DNA of 64,000 nt from Flavobacteriales bacterium UBA7468 (GTDB lineage Bacteria > Bacteroidota > Bacteroidia > Flavobacteriales_D > Crocinitomicaceae): assembly GCA_002478565.1 (NCBI GenBank), contig DLPC01000019.1, positions 35,154 to 99,153 on the forward strand, read 5' to 3'. Below, piece after piece: positions 19,713 to 29,283 of this stretch (position 1 is its first letter; each line of letters begins with the position of its first letter). Below the pieces are notes generated by a model. The model was not told the DNA's origin and searched no databases. It worked only from the letters and a program-made list of their open reading frames with translations. The translations under genes and the position numbers were made by a program.

Positions 19713-20749
19713 CTCACTAAAGCTCGCAAGATGATGGCACTTTGTTCAGGAGTCATGTCGCGCTGCGCCTCCGCTAACATTTCATAACCTACCTGAAATT
19801 TCTTCACAGAAGCAGAACGCAATAAAGGAGGGTAAAAATGCATATGGAGCGTCCATTCAGGGTGTGCTACACCATCACAAGGTGCCTGATGAAATCCTGC
19901 CGAATAAGGAAAACTCACTTTAAAAACGGCATCGTAAGCTTTGGTGATTTTAGAAAGCGCCATCGCTAAATCGGCTGATAGCTCCGGGTTAAGCCCCCTT
20001 AAATCTCGGAGGGCAGATTTCGGCAAGATCATTGTTTCAAAAGGCCAGGTTGCCCAAAAAGGAACCAGCACAACAAAATGCGTATTTTGATAAATGATCC
20101 GTTGATTGGCTTCAAGTTCCGCTTGTAAATAGGCAGACAATAAAGGCTCATGGTGCATATTGTAATAATGCTGGAGCTGCTGCTGTGTTCTTGCTACCAA
20201 AGAAGGCAAGCCTTCCTGTGCCCAAATTTGTCCGTGAGGATGCGGATTACTGCAACCCATGATCGCTCCCTTGTTTTCAAAAATCTGTATGTAATCAATA
20301 TATGGTAACGCTGCCAATTCTTCAAATTGTGCTTTCCATGTTTCAATCACACGCTTCAAGGCATCGTGCGAAAGTCCAGACATCGTAAGGTCATGTCGGG
20401 GATCATAACAGATGACCCGATTGATCCCTCTAGCACCCGCTGTCTTGAAAAAAGAAGCAAATGAAGGGTCAACCAAGGAAGATGAAGAAGAAGAAGAAGA
20501 AGCTAGGGCAGGGAAATCATTATCAAAGACATAACAACCCTCGTAGCTCGGATTCTGCGTACCTCCTGACCTTTGATTTCCAGGGCATAGGTAACAATTG
20601 GGGTCATGTGACGGGCTTTGCGCTTGAGTGACCTCTTCATTTTGGCCTTGCCAAGGACGAAGATTGCGTTGCGGTGAAACCAACACCCATTCATCAAGTA
20701 ATGGATTGTAACGGCGATGTGGTTGTTTATCTAATTGAAAATCAGTCAT
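19709..20749 (-). CDS. galT: Galactose-1-phosphate uridylyltransferase
   Basis: A 346-residue HIT-superfamily enzyme of the Leloir pathway that exchanges UMP between UDP-glucose and galactose 1-phosphate. The active-site HPHGQIWA and the preceding MGCSNP are present, as is the zinc-site CYLCPGNQRSGG. The ATG at 20749 (MTDFQLDKQPHRRYN) is the natural start; it overlaps galK by 8 bases. A run of eight serines after FPALA, encoded by a short GAA/TTC trinucleotide tract at about 20480-20502, inserts in a surface loop region and is unusual for the family. Confidence 0.95.
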   Translation of the reverse strand: MTDFQLDKQPHRRYNPLLDEWVLVSPQRNLRPWQGQNEEVTQAQSPSHDPNCYLCPGNQRSGGTQNPSYEGCYVFDNDFPALASSSSSSSSLVDPSFASFFKTAGARGINRVICYDPRHDLTMSGLSHDALKRVIETWKAQFEELAALPYIDYIQIFENKGAIMGCSNPHPHGQIWAQEGLPSLVARTQQQLQHYYNMHHEPLLSAYLQAELEANQRIIYQNTHFVVLVPFWATWPFETMILPKSALRDLRGLNPELSADLAMALSKITKAYDAVFKVSFPYSAGFHQAPCDGVAHPEWTLHMHFYPPLLRSASVKKFQVGYEMLAEAQRDMTPEQSAIILRALVS

Positions 20750-21926
20750 ATTGAACAAGATGTACACCCTCAGAAATTTGAACCGGATAGCAGGTGGCCT
20801 GCACTCCATATTGCTGCGTGTATTGCGTAAATAATTGAGTAAGATCAGTTGAAAAGTCGAAAGCTTCATACGCCAAAACCAGTAGACAACCTCCAAAGCC
20901 ACCACCCATCATGCGCGCACCAAGCACATCAGGATTTTTTAAAATCTCATTTTGTAAAAAATCTAGTTCAATACAACTCACCTCATAAAGATCACGCAAA
21001 CCCTGATGGGTTTCATTGAGGTATTTTCCTAATTGTTGATATTGCATTTTTAAGGAGTGTGTAGCAATAATTCCATTGATCTCTTCGCCAACTTGTCTGG
21101 CAATACTATTCGAAACGGCCTGAACCTTTTGTACGCGTGCCATCTCATCGCGTACATAGTGTAAGCGCTTTTTGGTAGTCACATCCAAATGAGTACATAA
21201 AATCGCGACTTGTGCTGAGTTTATATCGCGCCAACTTTTCAATTCAGGAAATAAAAAAAGTGCTTTTTGAAAGGCCTCTTCTAGTTGGGCTCGCCGCTCA
21301 TTGTAGGCCGATTCTGCTAAATTGTGCTTTACTTTAGAATCAATTAGAAATAGTTGCACCCCATCCAAAGGCAAGGAGAAAGCATTGATTTCTTGTGTCA
21401 GGCAATCAAAAGCAAGCAGCTGATCTTTTTGCCCAAACAATGAAGCTACTTGATCCATCAAACCACATTGAACACCTGCAAATTGGTGCTCTGTCTGCTG
21501 GGCAATTTTAGCCAATTCAAAGCGCGTTTTTCCCAAATGATAAAACGCATTTAAACCAAAAGCCAGGCCACAACAAAGCGCTGCAGATGAGGATAAGCCA
21601 GCTCCGATTGGGATGTTGCTTTCAAATTTAATATTTAAGCCCGTAAAAGAATCAGGCCATTCGTCCTTGAAGTCGAGTAATAAAAAAACACCTTTCGCAT
21701 AAGACTTCCAACTTGAAACATTTAAGGTTGGGAGTTCAGCAATTTCAAATTCCCATTTTTCAGCTAAATCAAGGGCTTCTATGCTAATTTTCCCACTTGT
21801 TGTGGCTACAAATTGAAATTCAATAAAGCGATCTATAGCTGCAGGTAAAACAACACCATGATTGTAATCGAGGTGTTCTCCGAGTAAATTGATTCGGCCT
21901 GGAGCTCTTATGATTAATTCTTTCAT
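20742..21926 (-). CDS. galK: Galactokinase
   Basis: A 394-residue GHMP kinase phosphorylating galactose at C1. The galactokinase signature GRINLLGEHLDYNHG lies at residues 10-24, the GHMP ATP-binding motif PIGAGLSSSAAL near residue 110, the catalytic-base region CGLMDQVASLFG near 155, and the C-terminal motif MMGGGFGGC near 340. Length is normal. It lies between the GH2 gene (1 base upstream) and galT (overlap), tying it to galactoside breakdown. Confidence 0.96.
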   Translation of the reverse strand: MKELIIRAPGRINLLGEHLDYNHGVVLPAAIDRFIEFQFVATTSGKISIEALDLAEKWEFEIAELPTLNVSSWKSYAKGVFLLLDFKDEWPDSFTGLNIKFESNIPIGAGLSSSAALCCGLAFGLNAFYHLGKTRFELAKIAQQTEHQFAGVQCGLMDQVASLFGQKDQLLAFDCLTQEINAFSLPLDGVQLFLIDSKVKHNLAESAYNERRAQLEEAFQKALFLFPELKSWRDINSAQVAILCTHLDVTTKKRLHYVRDEMARVQKVQAVSNSIARQVGEEINGIIATHSLKMQYQQLGKYLNETHQGLRDLYEVSCIELDFLQNEILKNPDVLGARMMGGGFGGCLLVLAYEAFDFSTDLTQLFTQYTQQYGVQATCYPVQISEGVHLVQYD

Positions 21927-21927
21927 G

Positions 21928-24195
21928 CTAAGGTTTCCATATCAATTGATCACTTAAACCGAGTATTGGCAAGTTGACCTTGATGACAATTTCTGTCTGA
22001 GGCGCTTCAGTTCTCAGTAGGGCTGATGCAATACCAGCTTCCAGAGGTTGAATAGCGGGGCTCATCAGGCCAGCATCTTGCGCAACAACACTAAAGATCA
22101 CTTTGTAATCGTTGGTTGGGATTAATTGTGCGTTGGCATCAAAGAGTTTTGCGCGCACAAAAATGAGGTCCGCTTTGGTGCTATCGAGCCCAAAGTTGAG
22201 TGTATCTAATTCCAAGGTGATTTTATCTGGATTTCCAGTTGTTCGAACAACACAAGTAGTAATCGGCTTTTGCTTGACATCGTATGCAATTGCTTTTAAA
22301 GTTCCGGCTTGAAATTTTTTCAACTCAAAAAGATAGGGCGGATGCGCGAGCTGATTTGAGTTTTCATTTTTAGTCGCGGTTTTCTTACCTATGAGGCTAT
22401 CATTGAGGTACAGTGCCACTTGAGGACAATTCGAATAAATGGTCAGGTTTAATGGTGAAGCTGCATTCCATCGCGAAGCAATATGCAGTTCTTTGTGTTT
22501 TTCATCTAATGATTGCTGACTTCGGTAGAAATCCACGGCATATTTAGGCAAACGCTGAATATCATAAACGCCTGATGCTTCTATATCAGGACTATAACCC
22601 CGATTGTAATCAAAACACAACCAATTGGCTTCTCCTACCGTGTTAGGGCCTTTTCGGTTTGAATTACTGGCTTGCTGAAAATTAAACGCCTGTTGTAAAA
22701 GCGCTTGTTCGGATGCTCCTCTAAGGTGCCTTGAATTGCGTTCTGAGGTTTTTAAATCTGCAAATTGGGTTTGATTCAATCCTGCATTTTGGGCATAATA
22801 TTCCCAATCGCCGTATTCGGCAATGAATATAGGTCTAGTATTGTTTTTATATTGATTCCAATAGTTCGGGGCTGTTGCGTGCTGCCTCGCAGGAATAAAT
22901 AAATCGTAGCTTGGATGATCCATCCAACCGCATGTAAAACCTTGGCCGTTGAGTAATCCTTTAGTGATGACATTCATTTCCACTATGAAGGCTTCAGGCA
23001 TTTGGGTTTCATTGATCGAATTTTCCCAAAAGATCACACTTGGATGGTTGCGGTCTCGGAGAATCATTTCACGGAGGTCTTCTTTGCAGCGCTGTTCGAA
23101 AGGAGCAGGTCCAAAGTGCTGCCAACCCGCTATAGCATCCATTACTACAATTCCTAATGCATCACAAGCATCGTAAAAGGCCTGTGCTTGCGGATAATGA
23201 GAAAGACGTACAAAATTAAAACCTGCTTGCTTGATCAAATAGGCATCGCGCCATTGCGCATTGTCAGGCACTGCGTAACCTACATAAGGATATTCCTGAT
23301 GCCGATTGGTTCCACTCAGAAAAAGCTTTTTTCCGTTCAGATAAAAACCATCTGGCTTTAATTCCGTTTTTCTAATACCTACTTTGAACGCTTGACTAGC
23401 GATGGTATCGCCCGCGTTAACTACTAATATCTTCAGATCAGTTAGATTTGGGTTCGATGGCGACCAAAGTGCTGGATTTTTAATTTGAAGCGTCCCAGAA
23501 TAGCTGATTACATTCGTAGAGTCAATGAATGCATCATTGATTACGGTAATAGGAGTGTTCCCGAGTTTTGCAAGCACAACAACAGGATGTATCACCCAAT
23601 CGGGTTGGTATTTTAAATCAAAAGTGAGGCGAACCTTGGCTGTTGTCGCAGTATTCACTGTGCTCACATTTTCTGTATAAAAATAAGGGTCTTGAATCCG
23701 CACACCGCTCACTTCTTCGAGCCAAACGTTGCGATAAATCCCGGCATGGTAATAAAAATCTAGCTCTTTTAGGGGTTTGCCAGGCGGTATACTGATATCT
23801 TCTCGGTTGTCAAGGAAAACTTCTAACAAATTGGCAGAGTCTTTCAATGCTGCGGTTAAATCAAACTCGAAAGGAAGATAACCACCAACGTGTGTCCCGA
23901 GTTCACGGCCATTGAGTAGCACTTTTGCAGTATGCATGGCGCCTTCAAAATGAATCAGGAGTCTTCTTCCAGGGTTGAGTTTGTAATGAAAACGCTTGCG
24001 ATACACCACTTGCCCTGTAAATTGCGTTTGCATGACCAGCGGCTCTAATCTCGGTGAATGCGGCAAACTAACTACTGACACGGGCTCTGTAGGACGCAGC
24101 TGAAACTCCCAATTTTCATTGAATAAACGCCTATTGATTTGCCCTGAAGCATTTAAAATGTATAGGAATGATAAGAATGTCAGAAATAATTTCAT
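21928..24195 (-). CDS. GH2 family beta-galactosidase-like glycoside hydrolase
   Basis: A 755-residue exported glycosidase with a signal peptide ending in NASGQ. In order: a GH2 sugar-binding jelly roll (about 20-170, FEGAMHTAKVLLNGRELGTHVGGY), an Ig-like domain (to about 280), a TIM barrel (to about 580) and two C-terminal beta-sandwich domains. The acid/base glutamate is in WENSINE and the nucleophile in AEYGDWEY. In this operon with GH53, galK and galT, beta-galactosidase activity on short galactan oligomers is the likely role. It has no lipobox, so periplasmic location is expected. Confidence 0.92.
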   Translation of the reverse strand: MKLFLTFLSFLYILNASGQINRRLFNENWEFQLRPTEPVSVVSLPHSPRLEPLVMQTQFTGQVVYRKRFHYKLNPGRRLLIHFEGAMHTAKVLLNGRELGTHVGGYLPFEFDLTAALKDSANLLEVFLDNREDISIPPGKPLKELDFYYHAGIYRNVWLEEVSGVRIQDPYFYTENVSTVNTATTAKVRLTFDLKYQPDWVIHPVVVLAKLGNTPITVINDAFIDSTNVISYSGTLQIKNPALWSPSNPNLTDLKILVVNAGDTIASQAFKVGIRKTELKPDGFYLNGKKLFLSGTNRHQEYPYVGYAVPDNAQWRDAYLIKQAGFNFVRLSHYPQAQAFYDACDALGIVVMDAIAGWQHFGPAPFEQRCKEDLREMILRDRNHPSVIFWENSINETQMPEAFIVEMNVITKGLLNGQGFTCGWMDHPSYDLFIPARQHATAPNYWNQYKNNTRPIFIAEYGDWEYYAQNAGLNQTQFADLKTSERNSRHLRGASEQALLQQAFNFQQASNSNRKGPNTVGEANWLCFDYNRGYSPDIEASGVYDIQRLPKYAVDFYRSQQSLDEKHKELHIASRWNAASPLNLTIYSNCPQVALYLNDSLIGKKTATKNENSNQLAHPPYLFELKKFQAGTLKAIAYDVKQKPITTCVVRTTGNPDKITLELDTLNFGLDSTKADLIFVRAKLFDANAQLIPTNDYKVIFSVVAQDAGLMSPAIQPLEAGIASALLRTEAPQTEIVIKVNLPILGLSDQLIWKP

Positions 24196-24216
24196 AAGTA
24201 ATTCAATGCGATTAAC

Positions 24217-25257
24217 TTAGTACATAAATGCATCGAGGGCAGGCGAGGGACGGCCGTTGTCTTGCCAGCAATTGAGTTGATAACCACTCCAAGGCTTGGC
24301 GCCTTGTGGCTCCCAATAAAACACCCCCAAACCTTTGTTTTGCGGAACATCTTTGACAGCGGCAATAGTAGCAATCAGTAAATCTTTGGAGTTTTCAACT
24401 TGCCAGTAGTCGCCACCAACTTCTACAACCATAACCGGTTTATTGTAGCGCACTACCATGTCATTGAGGTTGTTTTGTAAATCAGTAATGGTAAGGGTGT
24501 AATCTGAGCCTAACCAATAGGGATAGTACGATGCGCCAATGATATCGAATTGCGCGCCATTTTGTTGCATGAGGTCGTAAAACCACCTGAAGCGTCCGTT
24601 GTCATTGCCTTGATCGATATGCACGATTGTTTGGATGCTTGTGTCGATGTCTTTAACCGCTTGGTGACCTTTATTGATGAGCTGTGCAAGTTGTTGAGGG
24701 TTGTTGGTGTGTCCGTCAGGCCAAAGCATGCCACTCGGGATTTCATTGCCAATTTGAACCCATTGAGGTGTAACCCCCGCTTGTTTTAATAGTTGAAGTG
24801 TTTGGTAAGTGTGGGCGTAAACAGAATCTTTGAGCGCTGCAAATGGAACAGCTGCCCATGTGCTTGGTTTTGCCTGATGGCCAGGATCAGCCCAGGTATC
24901 GGAATAATGAAAATCAAGCATGACAGCAAGACCTTTTGCTTTGGCCCTTGCAGCCATCACAGCGGTTTCTTGAGGGCTACAATGCCCATTGATTTTATCT
25001 GAACCAGGGTGTACAAAAACTCGCAAACGAATGGCATTGATGCCGCGGGCCATGAGTAAATCTAGGCAATCAGCAGCATTTCCGTTTTCGTCATAAAAGA
25101 CATAGCCAGTGGCTTCCATTTGGGCCAGCCAACTGATATCTGCTCCTTTAAAAAAAGTGCTTTGGATAGGTGGAACCGGAGGTTTAGGTTTCACTTTATC
25201 TTTACATGCAAAGAGCGTAAATGAAAAGAAGAGCAGTAGGAATGAAGTAATTTTCAT
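24217..25257 (-). CDS. GH53 arabinogalactan endo-beta-1,4-galactanase, lipoprotein
   Basis: A 346-residue lipoprotein with lipobox LFAC (Cys at residue 18) and a GH53 TIM barrel. The N-terminal GADISWLAQMEATGYVFYD, the acid/base glutamate in QIGNEIPSGMLWP and the nucleophile in MVVEVGGDYW are diagnostic. It would cut beta-1,4-galactan (type I arabinogalactan side chains of pectin) at the cell surface or in the periplasm, supplying oligomers to the GH2 enzyme 21 bases downstream. It overlaps galM by 4 bases, so they are one transcription unit. Confidence 0.94.
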   Translation of the reverse strand: MKITSFLLLFFSFTLFACKDKVKPKPPVPPIQSTFFKGADISWLAQMEATGYVFYDENGNAADCLDLLMARGINAIRLRVFVHPGSDKINGHCSPQETAVMAARAKAKGLAVMLDFHYSDTWADPGHQAKPSTWAAVPFAALKDSVYAHTYQTLQLLKQAGVTPQWVQIGNEIPSGMLWPDGHTNNPQQLAQLINKGHQAVKDIDTSIQTIVHIDQGNDNGRFRWFYDLMQQNGAQFDIIGASYYPYWLGSDYTLTITDLQNNLNDMVVRYNKPVMVVEVGGDYWQVENSKDLLIATIAAVKDVPQNKGLGVFYWEPQGAKPWSGYQLNCWQDNGRPSPALDAFMY

Positions 25258-26309
25258 TTGCTTTGTTGAAATTGAATGAGCAGACTATTGGTCTTTCTCT
25301 GACCTTTTGAAAGATAAATATCGCTAAAATTTGGTTGATTCGGTGCGTCTGGTTCAGCTTGTTGCTCCAAGCAAATCCCTGAATACTTGTGATATTTTAC
25401 CCCTTCTTTACCTTCAAAAGCAACCGCTCCCCCTACATATACTTGCATGACGGGCTGATTGGTGTCAAAGTTAAGTTCAAAGCCATCTGAAGCAACGAGT
25501 TTTGCTTGCACCTCTTTGGTATTCAACATAAAAGCATGATCAAGCCCTTCAAAAATAGTATGCAGTGGAAATCTAGTAATTGGTGTATTGGAGGTTAAGA
25601 AAGAGGAATAATTTGAAGAGGAAGAATCAATGACTAGAGGAAGAAGATGCCCCGTGGGCAATTTCTCTTGATTGAGTTCAAAAAAGGAATTGGCTGCAAT
25701 CCAAGCCGCTGTATTTAAAACACTACCTTGATGCCCATTCGGATTGAAATAGGAATGTTGAGTCGGGTTGGCAATTGTATCTTCAAGTGCAATGCTTTCG
25801 ATATGTAGCTCTAATGTAAATTCTTTGAGGCTATAGGTTACTTCACACCTCAAATTTCCTGGTAAATTTATGTTGCTCGCTTTCGTTTCAAGCGCGAGCG
25901 TCACACTTGGAAAGGGTTGTTCTTGAAATGAAATAAGTTCCCAATTACTATTGGAAAAGCACTTCTTTCCGCTGTGCAACAAATGCTTGCCTTCATTAGG
26001 TTCAAATTCGAAAACACCTGCCTTCCAAGGAATTTTTGCATTGGAGAGGCGCCCAGCTACAGGGCCAACAATGGCACCAAAATAGGCATTTCCACTTTGT
26101 TCAAAAGCTTTGCGGTAAGACTCAAAATCTTCATAACCCAATACAACATCTCTACTTGTAAAGCCTGGACAGTCAATTTGAAAACTGAGCAAAGTTGCAC
26201 CGTAAGTGCTGAGTTTGACCTGTGCACCATCATTTGAAAGTTTGAGCAATTTTATTTCTTGCCCATCCAAATACCCATCAAGATTTTCAATCTGAAGCGA
26301 AGTACTCAT
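25254..26309 (-). CDS. galM: Aldose 1-epimerase (galactose mutarotase)
   Basis: A 351-residue beta-sandwich mutarotase that interconverts alpha- and beta-galactose before phosphorylation by GalK. The family signature NPTQHSYFNPNG carries the catalytic histidine and GICLEQQAEPDAPNQ the catalytic glutamate. An earlier histidine is in KHLLHSGKKCF. No signal peptide is present, so it acts in the cytoplasm. It lies between a small membrane protein gene and the GH53 gene with which it overlaps by 4 bases. Confidence 0.94.
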   Translation of the reverse strand: MSTSLQIENLDGYLDGQEIKLLKLSNDGAQVKLSTYGATLLSFQIDCPGFTSRDVVLGYEDFESYRKAFEQSGNAYFGAIVGPVAGRLSNAKIPWKAGVFEFEPNEGKHLLHSGKKCFSNSNWELISFQEQPFPSVTLALETKASNINLPGNLRCEVTYSLKEFTLELHIESIALEDTIANPTQHSYFNPNGHQGSVLNTAAWIAANSFFELNQEKLPTGHLLPLVIDSSSSNYSSFLTSNTPITRFPLHTIFEGLDHAFMLNTKEVQAKLVASDGFELNFDTNQPVMQVYVGGAVAFEGKEGVKYHKYSGICLEQQAEPDAPNQPNFSDIYLSKGQRKTNSLLIQFQQSK

Positions 26310-26525
26310 TTATTGATGGATCCAATTTTTAAACAAACCATGCCACTTTGGCAAAAAAACACCCATTAATGGCACAAGGATAAGCGTCAGGGTAAGCGTT
26401 TTGAGCAATTGATGCCATTCTTTCATCAGTGGAAAAAGCAAGAAGAAAAGAATATTAATTAGTGGATAAATGAACAACCATGTGAGCAACATGAGTTTCC
26501 ATTTTTTGGGTTGGGTATTAGTCAT
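26310..26525 (-). CDS. Small two-helix membrane protein
   Basis: A 71-residue protein with two hydrophobic helices (LMLLTWLFIYPLINILFFLLF and LLKTLTLTLILVPLMGVFL) flanked by charged residues. The pattern PKKWK...TWLFIYP and the end WHGLFKNW resemble the C-terminal membrane tail of some antibiotic-biosynthesis-monooxygenase-type proteins, here as a standalone protein. It directly abuts galM and is probably the first gene of the galactan operon. The start at 26525 (MTNTQPKKW) is preferred over one 15 bases upstream. Function unknown. Confidence 0.65.
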   Translation of the reverse strand: MTNTQPKKWKLMLLTWLFIYPLINILFFLLFPLMKEWHQLLKTLTLTLILVPLMGVFLPKWHGLFKNWIHQ

Positions 26526-26656
26526 AGACAAATATATCATTTTATAAAACTCAAGTCACACAGTGCTTTCACAATCAAAAGCAACTTATGTTACAGACTG
26601 ATTCAAAGTATATATTCAACTTTAGTTACTTAAAACCAACTCATTAACAAGGATCT

Positions 26657-27853
26657 ATGAAAGAAAAATATCAAATTGTCATCATTGGTGGTGGAAATGC
26701 AGGCCTCTCTGTAGCTTCACAATTGCTCATTAAAGACAAAGCGCTCGACATTGCAATTGTCGATCCTGCACAAAAACACTATTACCAACCAGCCTGGACA
26801 TTAGTAGGTGGAGGTACTTTTGACATCAATACTACGGTAAGAAATGAAAAAGATGTGATTCCGAAAGGCACAACTTGGATTCAAAAAGGAGTCAATAGTT
26901 TTCAGCCTGAAGAAAATAAAATCACCTTACAAGATGGATCTCAATTGACCTACGAAGTTTTGGTGGTTGCGCCGGGAATTCAACTCAATTGGGATGAAAT
27001 CAAAGGTCTCAAGGAAAATTTAGGAAAAAATGGGGTCTGCTCAAATTACAGTTTTGAAACCGCACCTTATACTTTTGAAGCAATCAAAAACCTTAAAAAA
27101 GGAAAAGCGATTTTCCACAATCCACACACACCAGTAAAATGTGGTGGTGCACCTCACAAAATTATGTACCTGGCCGCAGATTATTTCAGAAAACATAATG
27201 TTTTAAATGATATTCAGGTTGAATATTGGAGTGGAGGGACACGCTTGTTTGCAGTTGAAAAATATGAAAAGACACTGCTCAATGTTTGTAAACGCAGTAA
27301 TATTCAACTCAATTTCTTTCAAAAATTAGTAGAGATTGATGGTGAAAACAAACGAGCTAAATTCATTGGTTTCGGAGAGAACAACAAAGATATCGAGACC
27401 TGGGTTGAATTTGATATGATTCACGTCACACCACCACAATCAGCACCAAACTTTATCAAAGAAAGCACATTGGCAAATGCAGCGGGTTGGGTAGACGTTG
27501 ATAAAAACACCTTGCAGCACAACCGATTTGCAAATATTTTCTCATTAGGAGATGCCTCTGGCTTACCAACAAGTAAAACAGGAGCAGCCATCAGAAAGCA
27601 GGCACCTGTTTGTGTTTCTAATGTATTGGCTCAAATCAATGGCAAGCAATTGTCTGCTAGCTACAATGGCTATACAAGTTGCCCATTAGTAACGGGTTAT
27701 GGCAAATTGGTGTTGGCTGAATTCGATTATAACAACCAACCCCAGGAAACTTTTCCGTTTGATCAAAGTAAAGAGCGCTGGAGTATGTTTGTTCTTAAAA
27801 AGTATGTGCTACCATGGTTATACTGGGCAAAGATTTTACCAGGTAAAGCATAA
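26657..27853 (+). CDS. sqr: Sulfide:quinone oxidoreductase (FAD-dependent)
   Basis: A 398-residue flavoprotein. The N-terminal Rossmann motif IVIIGGGNAGLSVASQL binds FAD, a second region follows near YEVLVVAPGIQL, and the C-terminal LGDASGLPTSKTGAAIRKQAP completes the FAD site. Two conserved cysteines, in VKCGGAPHKIMY and CSNYSFET, fit the redox-active cysteines of type II (mitochondrial SQOR-like) enzymes. It oxidises sulfide to sulfane sulfur and passes electrons to the quinone pool at the inner membrane. It is a single gene followed by a clear terminator. Confidence 0.9.
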   Translation: MKEKYQIVIIGGGNAGLSVASQLLIKDKALDIAIVDPAQKHYYQPAWTLVGGGTFDINTTVRNEKDVIPKGTTWIQKGVNSFQPEENKITLQDGSQLTYEVLVVAPGIQLNWDEIKGLKENLGKNGVCSNYSFETAPYTFEAIKNLKKGKAIFHNPHTPVKCGGAPHKIMYLAADYFRKHNVLNDIQVEYWSGGTRLFAVEKYEKTLLNVCKRSNIQLNFFQKLVEIDGENKRAKFIGFGENNKDIETWVEFDMIHVTPPQSAPNFIKESTLANAAGWVDVDKNTLQHNRFANIFSLGDASGLPTSKTGAAIRKQAPVCVSNVLAQINGKQLSASYNGYTSCPLVTGYGKLVLAEFDYNNQPQETFPFDQSKERWSMFVLKKYVLPWLYWAKILPGKA

Positions 27854-27879
27854 TTTTCTTTCAAAATGTTACATTCGTT

Positions 27880-27905
27880 AAAGGAGCTTCGGCTCCTTTT
27901 TTATT
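27880..27905 (+). terminator. Rho-independent terminator after sqr
   Basis: Arms AAAGGAGC (27880-27887) and GCTCCTTT (27892-27899) enclose a TTCG tetraloop and are followed by a T-rich run. The hairpin is 27 bases after the sqr stop and is a textbook intrinsic terminator. Confidence 0.93.
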
Positions 27906-27949
27906 GTTTTATTTACATTGACTTCAAAAAGTATCACGAATTTTGAACC

Positions 27950-29260
27950 ATGAAAAATCTACTATTCCTATTGTTTCTTATTGTGTCGAATTTTAACATT
28001 GTTGCACAAATCCTGAATGGCCCCATGATTGGCTACGTTCAAGCTAGGGAAGTGGCATTATGGGTTCAAACAGAGCGGAGTCAGACGGTACAGTTTATCT
28101 ATAGAAAAGCGGGTAGTCATAGCAGTTGGAAGTTGACGCCTCCACAACAGACCCGCGAGGAAACAGCGTTTACATATAAAGTTGTCGTTCAAGATCTTAA
28201 GCCTGGTGAACGTTATGAATATCTCGTGGTTCTTGACCATCAAACTGAACTACCATTCGGAGCTCAAATTTTTAAAACAACAGCGGCGAATGGAAGAAAA
28301 AAGAACACAGCAGATCTAACCTTTGCCATTGGTTCATGCGCATACATCAACGAAGAAGGTTTTGACAGGCCTGGAAAACCTTATGGCGGCGAATACCAAA
28401 TTTTCGATGCTATTTATCAAAGTAAACCCGATATGATGTTGTGGCTCGGCGATAATGTCTACTATCGGGAAGCTGATTTAGCAACAAAAAGTACGATGTG
28501 CCACAGGTATTCTTTCAGTCGAAACCTGCCTGAACTAAAAAAACTACTGGCCAACATTCCTCAATATGCCATTTGGGATGACCACGATTTTGGCCCCAAT
28601 GACAGCGATGGCAGTTTTTTGAATAAAACATTAAGCAAAGAAGTCTTCGATTTATTTTGGGCTAATCCACCTCAAAAAGCGCCTCAACTCAATGGCGTCA
28701 CCAATCAATTTACGCAGTCAGATTGTCAGTTTTTCTTGCTTGACAACCGCTATGATCGTAGCCCAATAGATTTAAAAGATGCTCCTAAGACAATACTTGG
28801 TTTTGATCAACTTGCTTGGCTTAAAGAGCAATTACTACAGAGTTCTGCTACATTTAAATTCATCGCTATGGGCGGGCAATTTTTAAATACTGCACCTGTT
28901 TTTGAAAATTATTCGGCCAATGGTTTTGACAAAGAAAGACAAGAGCTCATCGATTTCATTTGCCAGCACCAAATTAAAAATGTTGTTTTTTTAACAGGCG
29001 ATCGCCACCATAGTGAGCTGAGTATTTTCAATGAGCAAGGAAAACCTTTCATTTACGACCTCACTGTTTCACCGCTTACTTCAGGCACTCATGATGCACT
29101 CAATGAAGCGAATTTGCTCAGGGTAAAAGGAAGTCATATTGCAACACGTAATTTTGGATTACTAAAGGTTAGTGGGAAGAAAAATGAAAGGGTCTTAGAA
29201 ATTGAGATTTATGATTCCTACGGTCAGCGTATTTGGAAGCTGCCAATCAAAGCAGAATAA
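27950..29260 (+). CDS. PhoD-like alkaline phosphatase/phosphodiesterase
   Basis: A 436-residue exported metallophosphoesterase with a signal peptide ending in NIVAQ. An N-terminal fibronectin-like sandwich (about 20-110) precedes the PhoD catalytic domain with LWLGDNVYY, AIWDDHDFGPNDSDG and FLTGDRHHSEL, the metal-binding residues of the family. PhoD enzymes release phosphate from phosphomonoesters or diesters outside the cytoplasm. It stands 24 bases upstream of the LOG gene on the same strand. Confidence 0.92.
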   Translation: MKNLLFLLFLIVSNFNIVAQILNGPMIGYVQAREVALWVQTERSQTVQFIYRKAGSHSSWKLTPPQQTREETAFTYKVVVQDLKPGERYEYLVVLDHQTELPFGAQIFKTTAANGRKKNTADLTFAIGSCAYINEEGFDRPGKPYGGEYQIFDAIYQSKPDMMLWLGDNVYYREADLATKSTMCHRYSFSRNLPELKKLLANIPQYAIWDDHDFGPNDSDGSFLNKTLSKEVFDLFWANPPQKAPQLNGVTNQFTQSDCQFFLLDNRYDRSPIDLKDAPKTILGFDQLAWLKEQLLQSSATFKFIAMGGQFLNTAPVFENYSANGFDKERQELIDFICQHQIKNVVFLTGDRHHSELSIFNEQGKPFIYDLTVSPLTSGTHDALNEANLLRVKGSHIATRNFGLLKVSGKKNERVLEIEIYDSYGQRIWKLPIKAE

Positions 29261-29283
29261 CAAAATTCTAGCTAATTTTAGAC

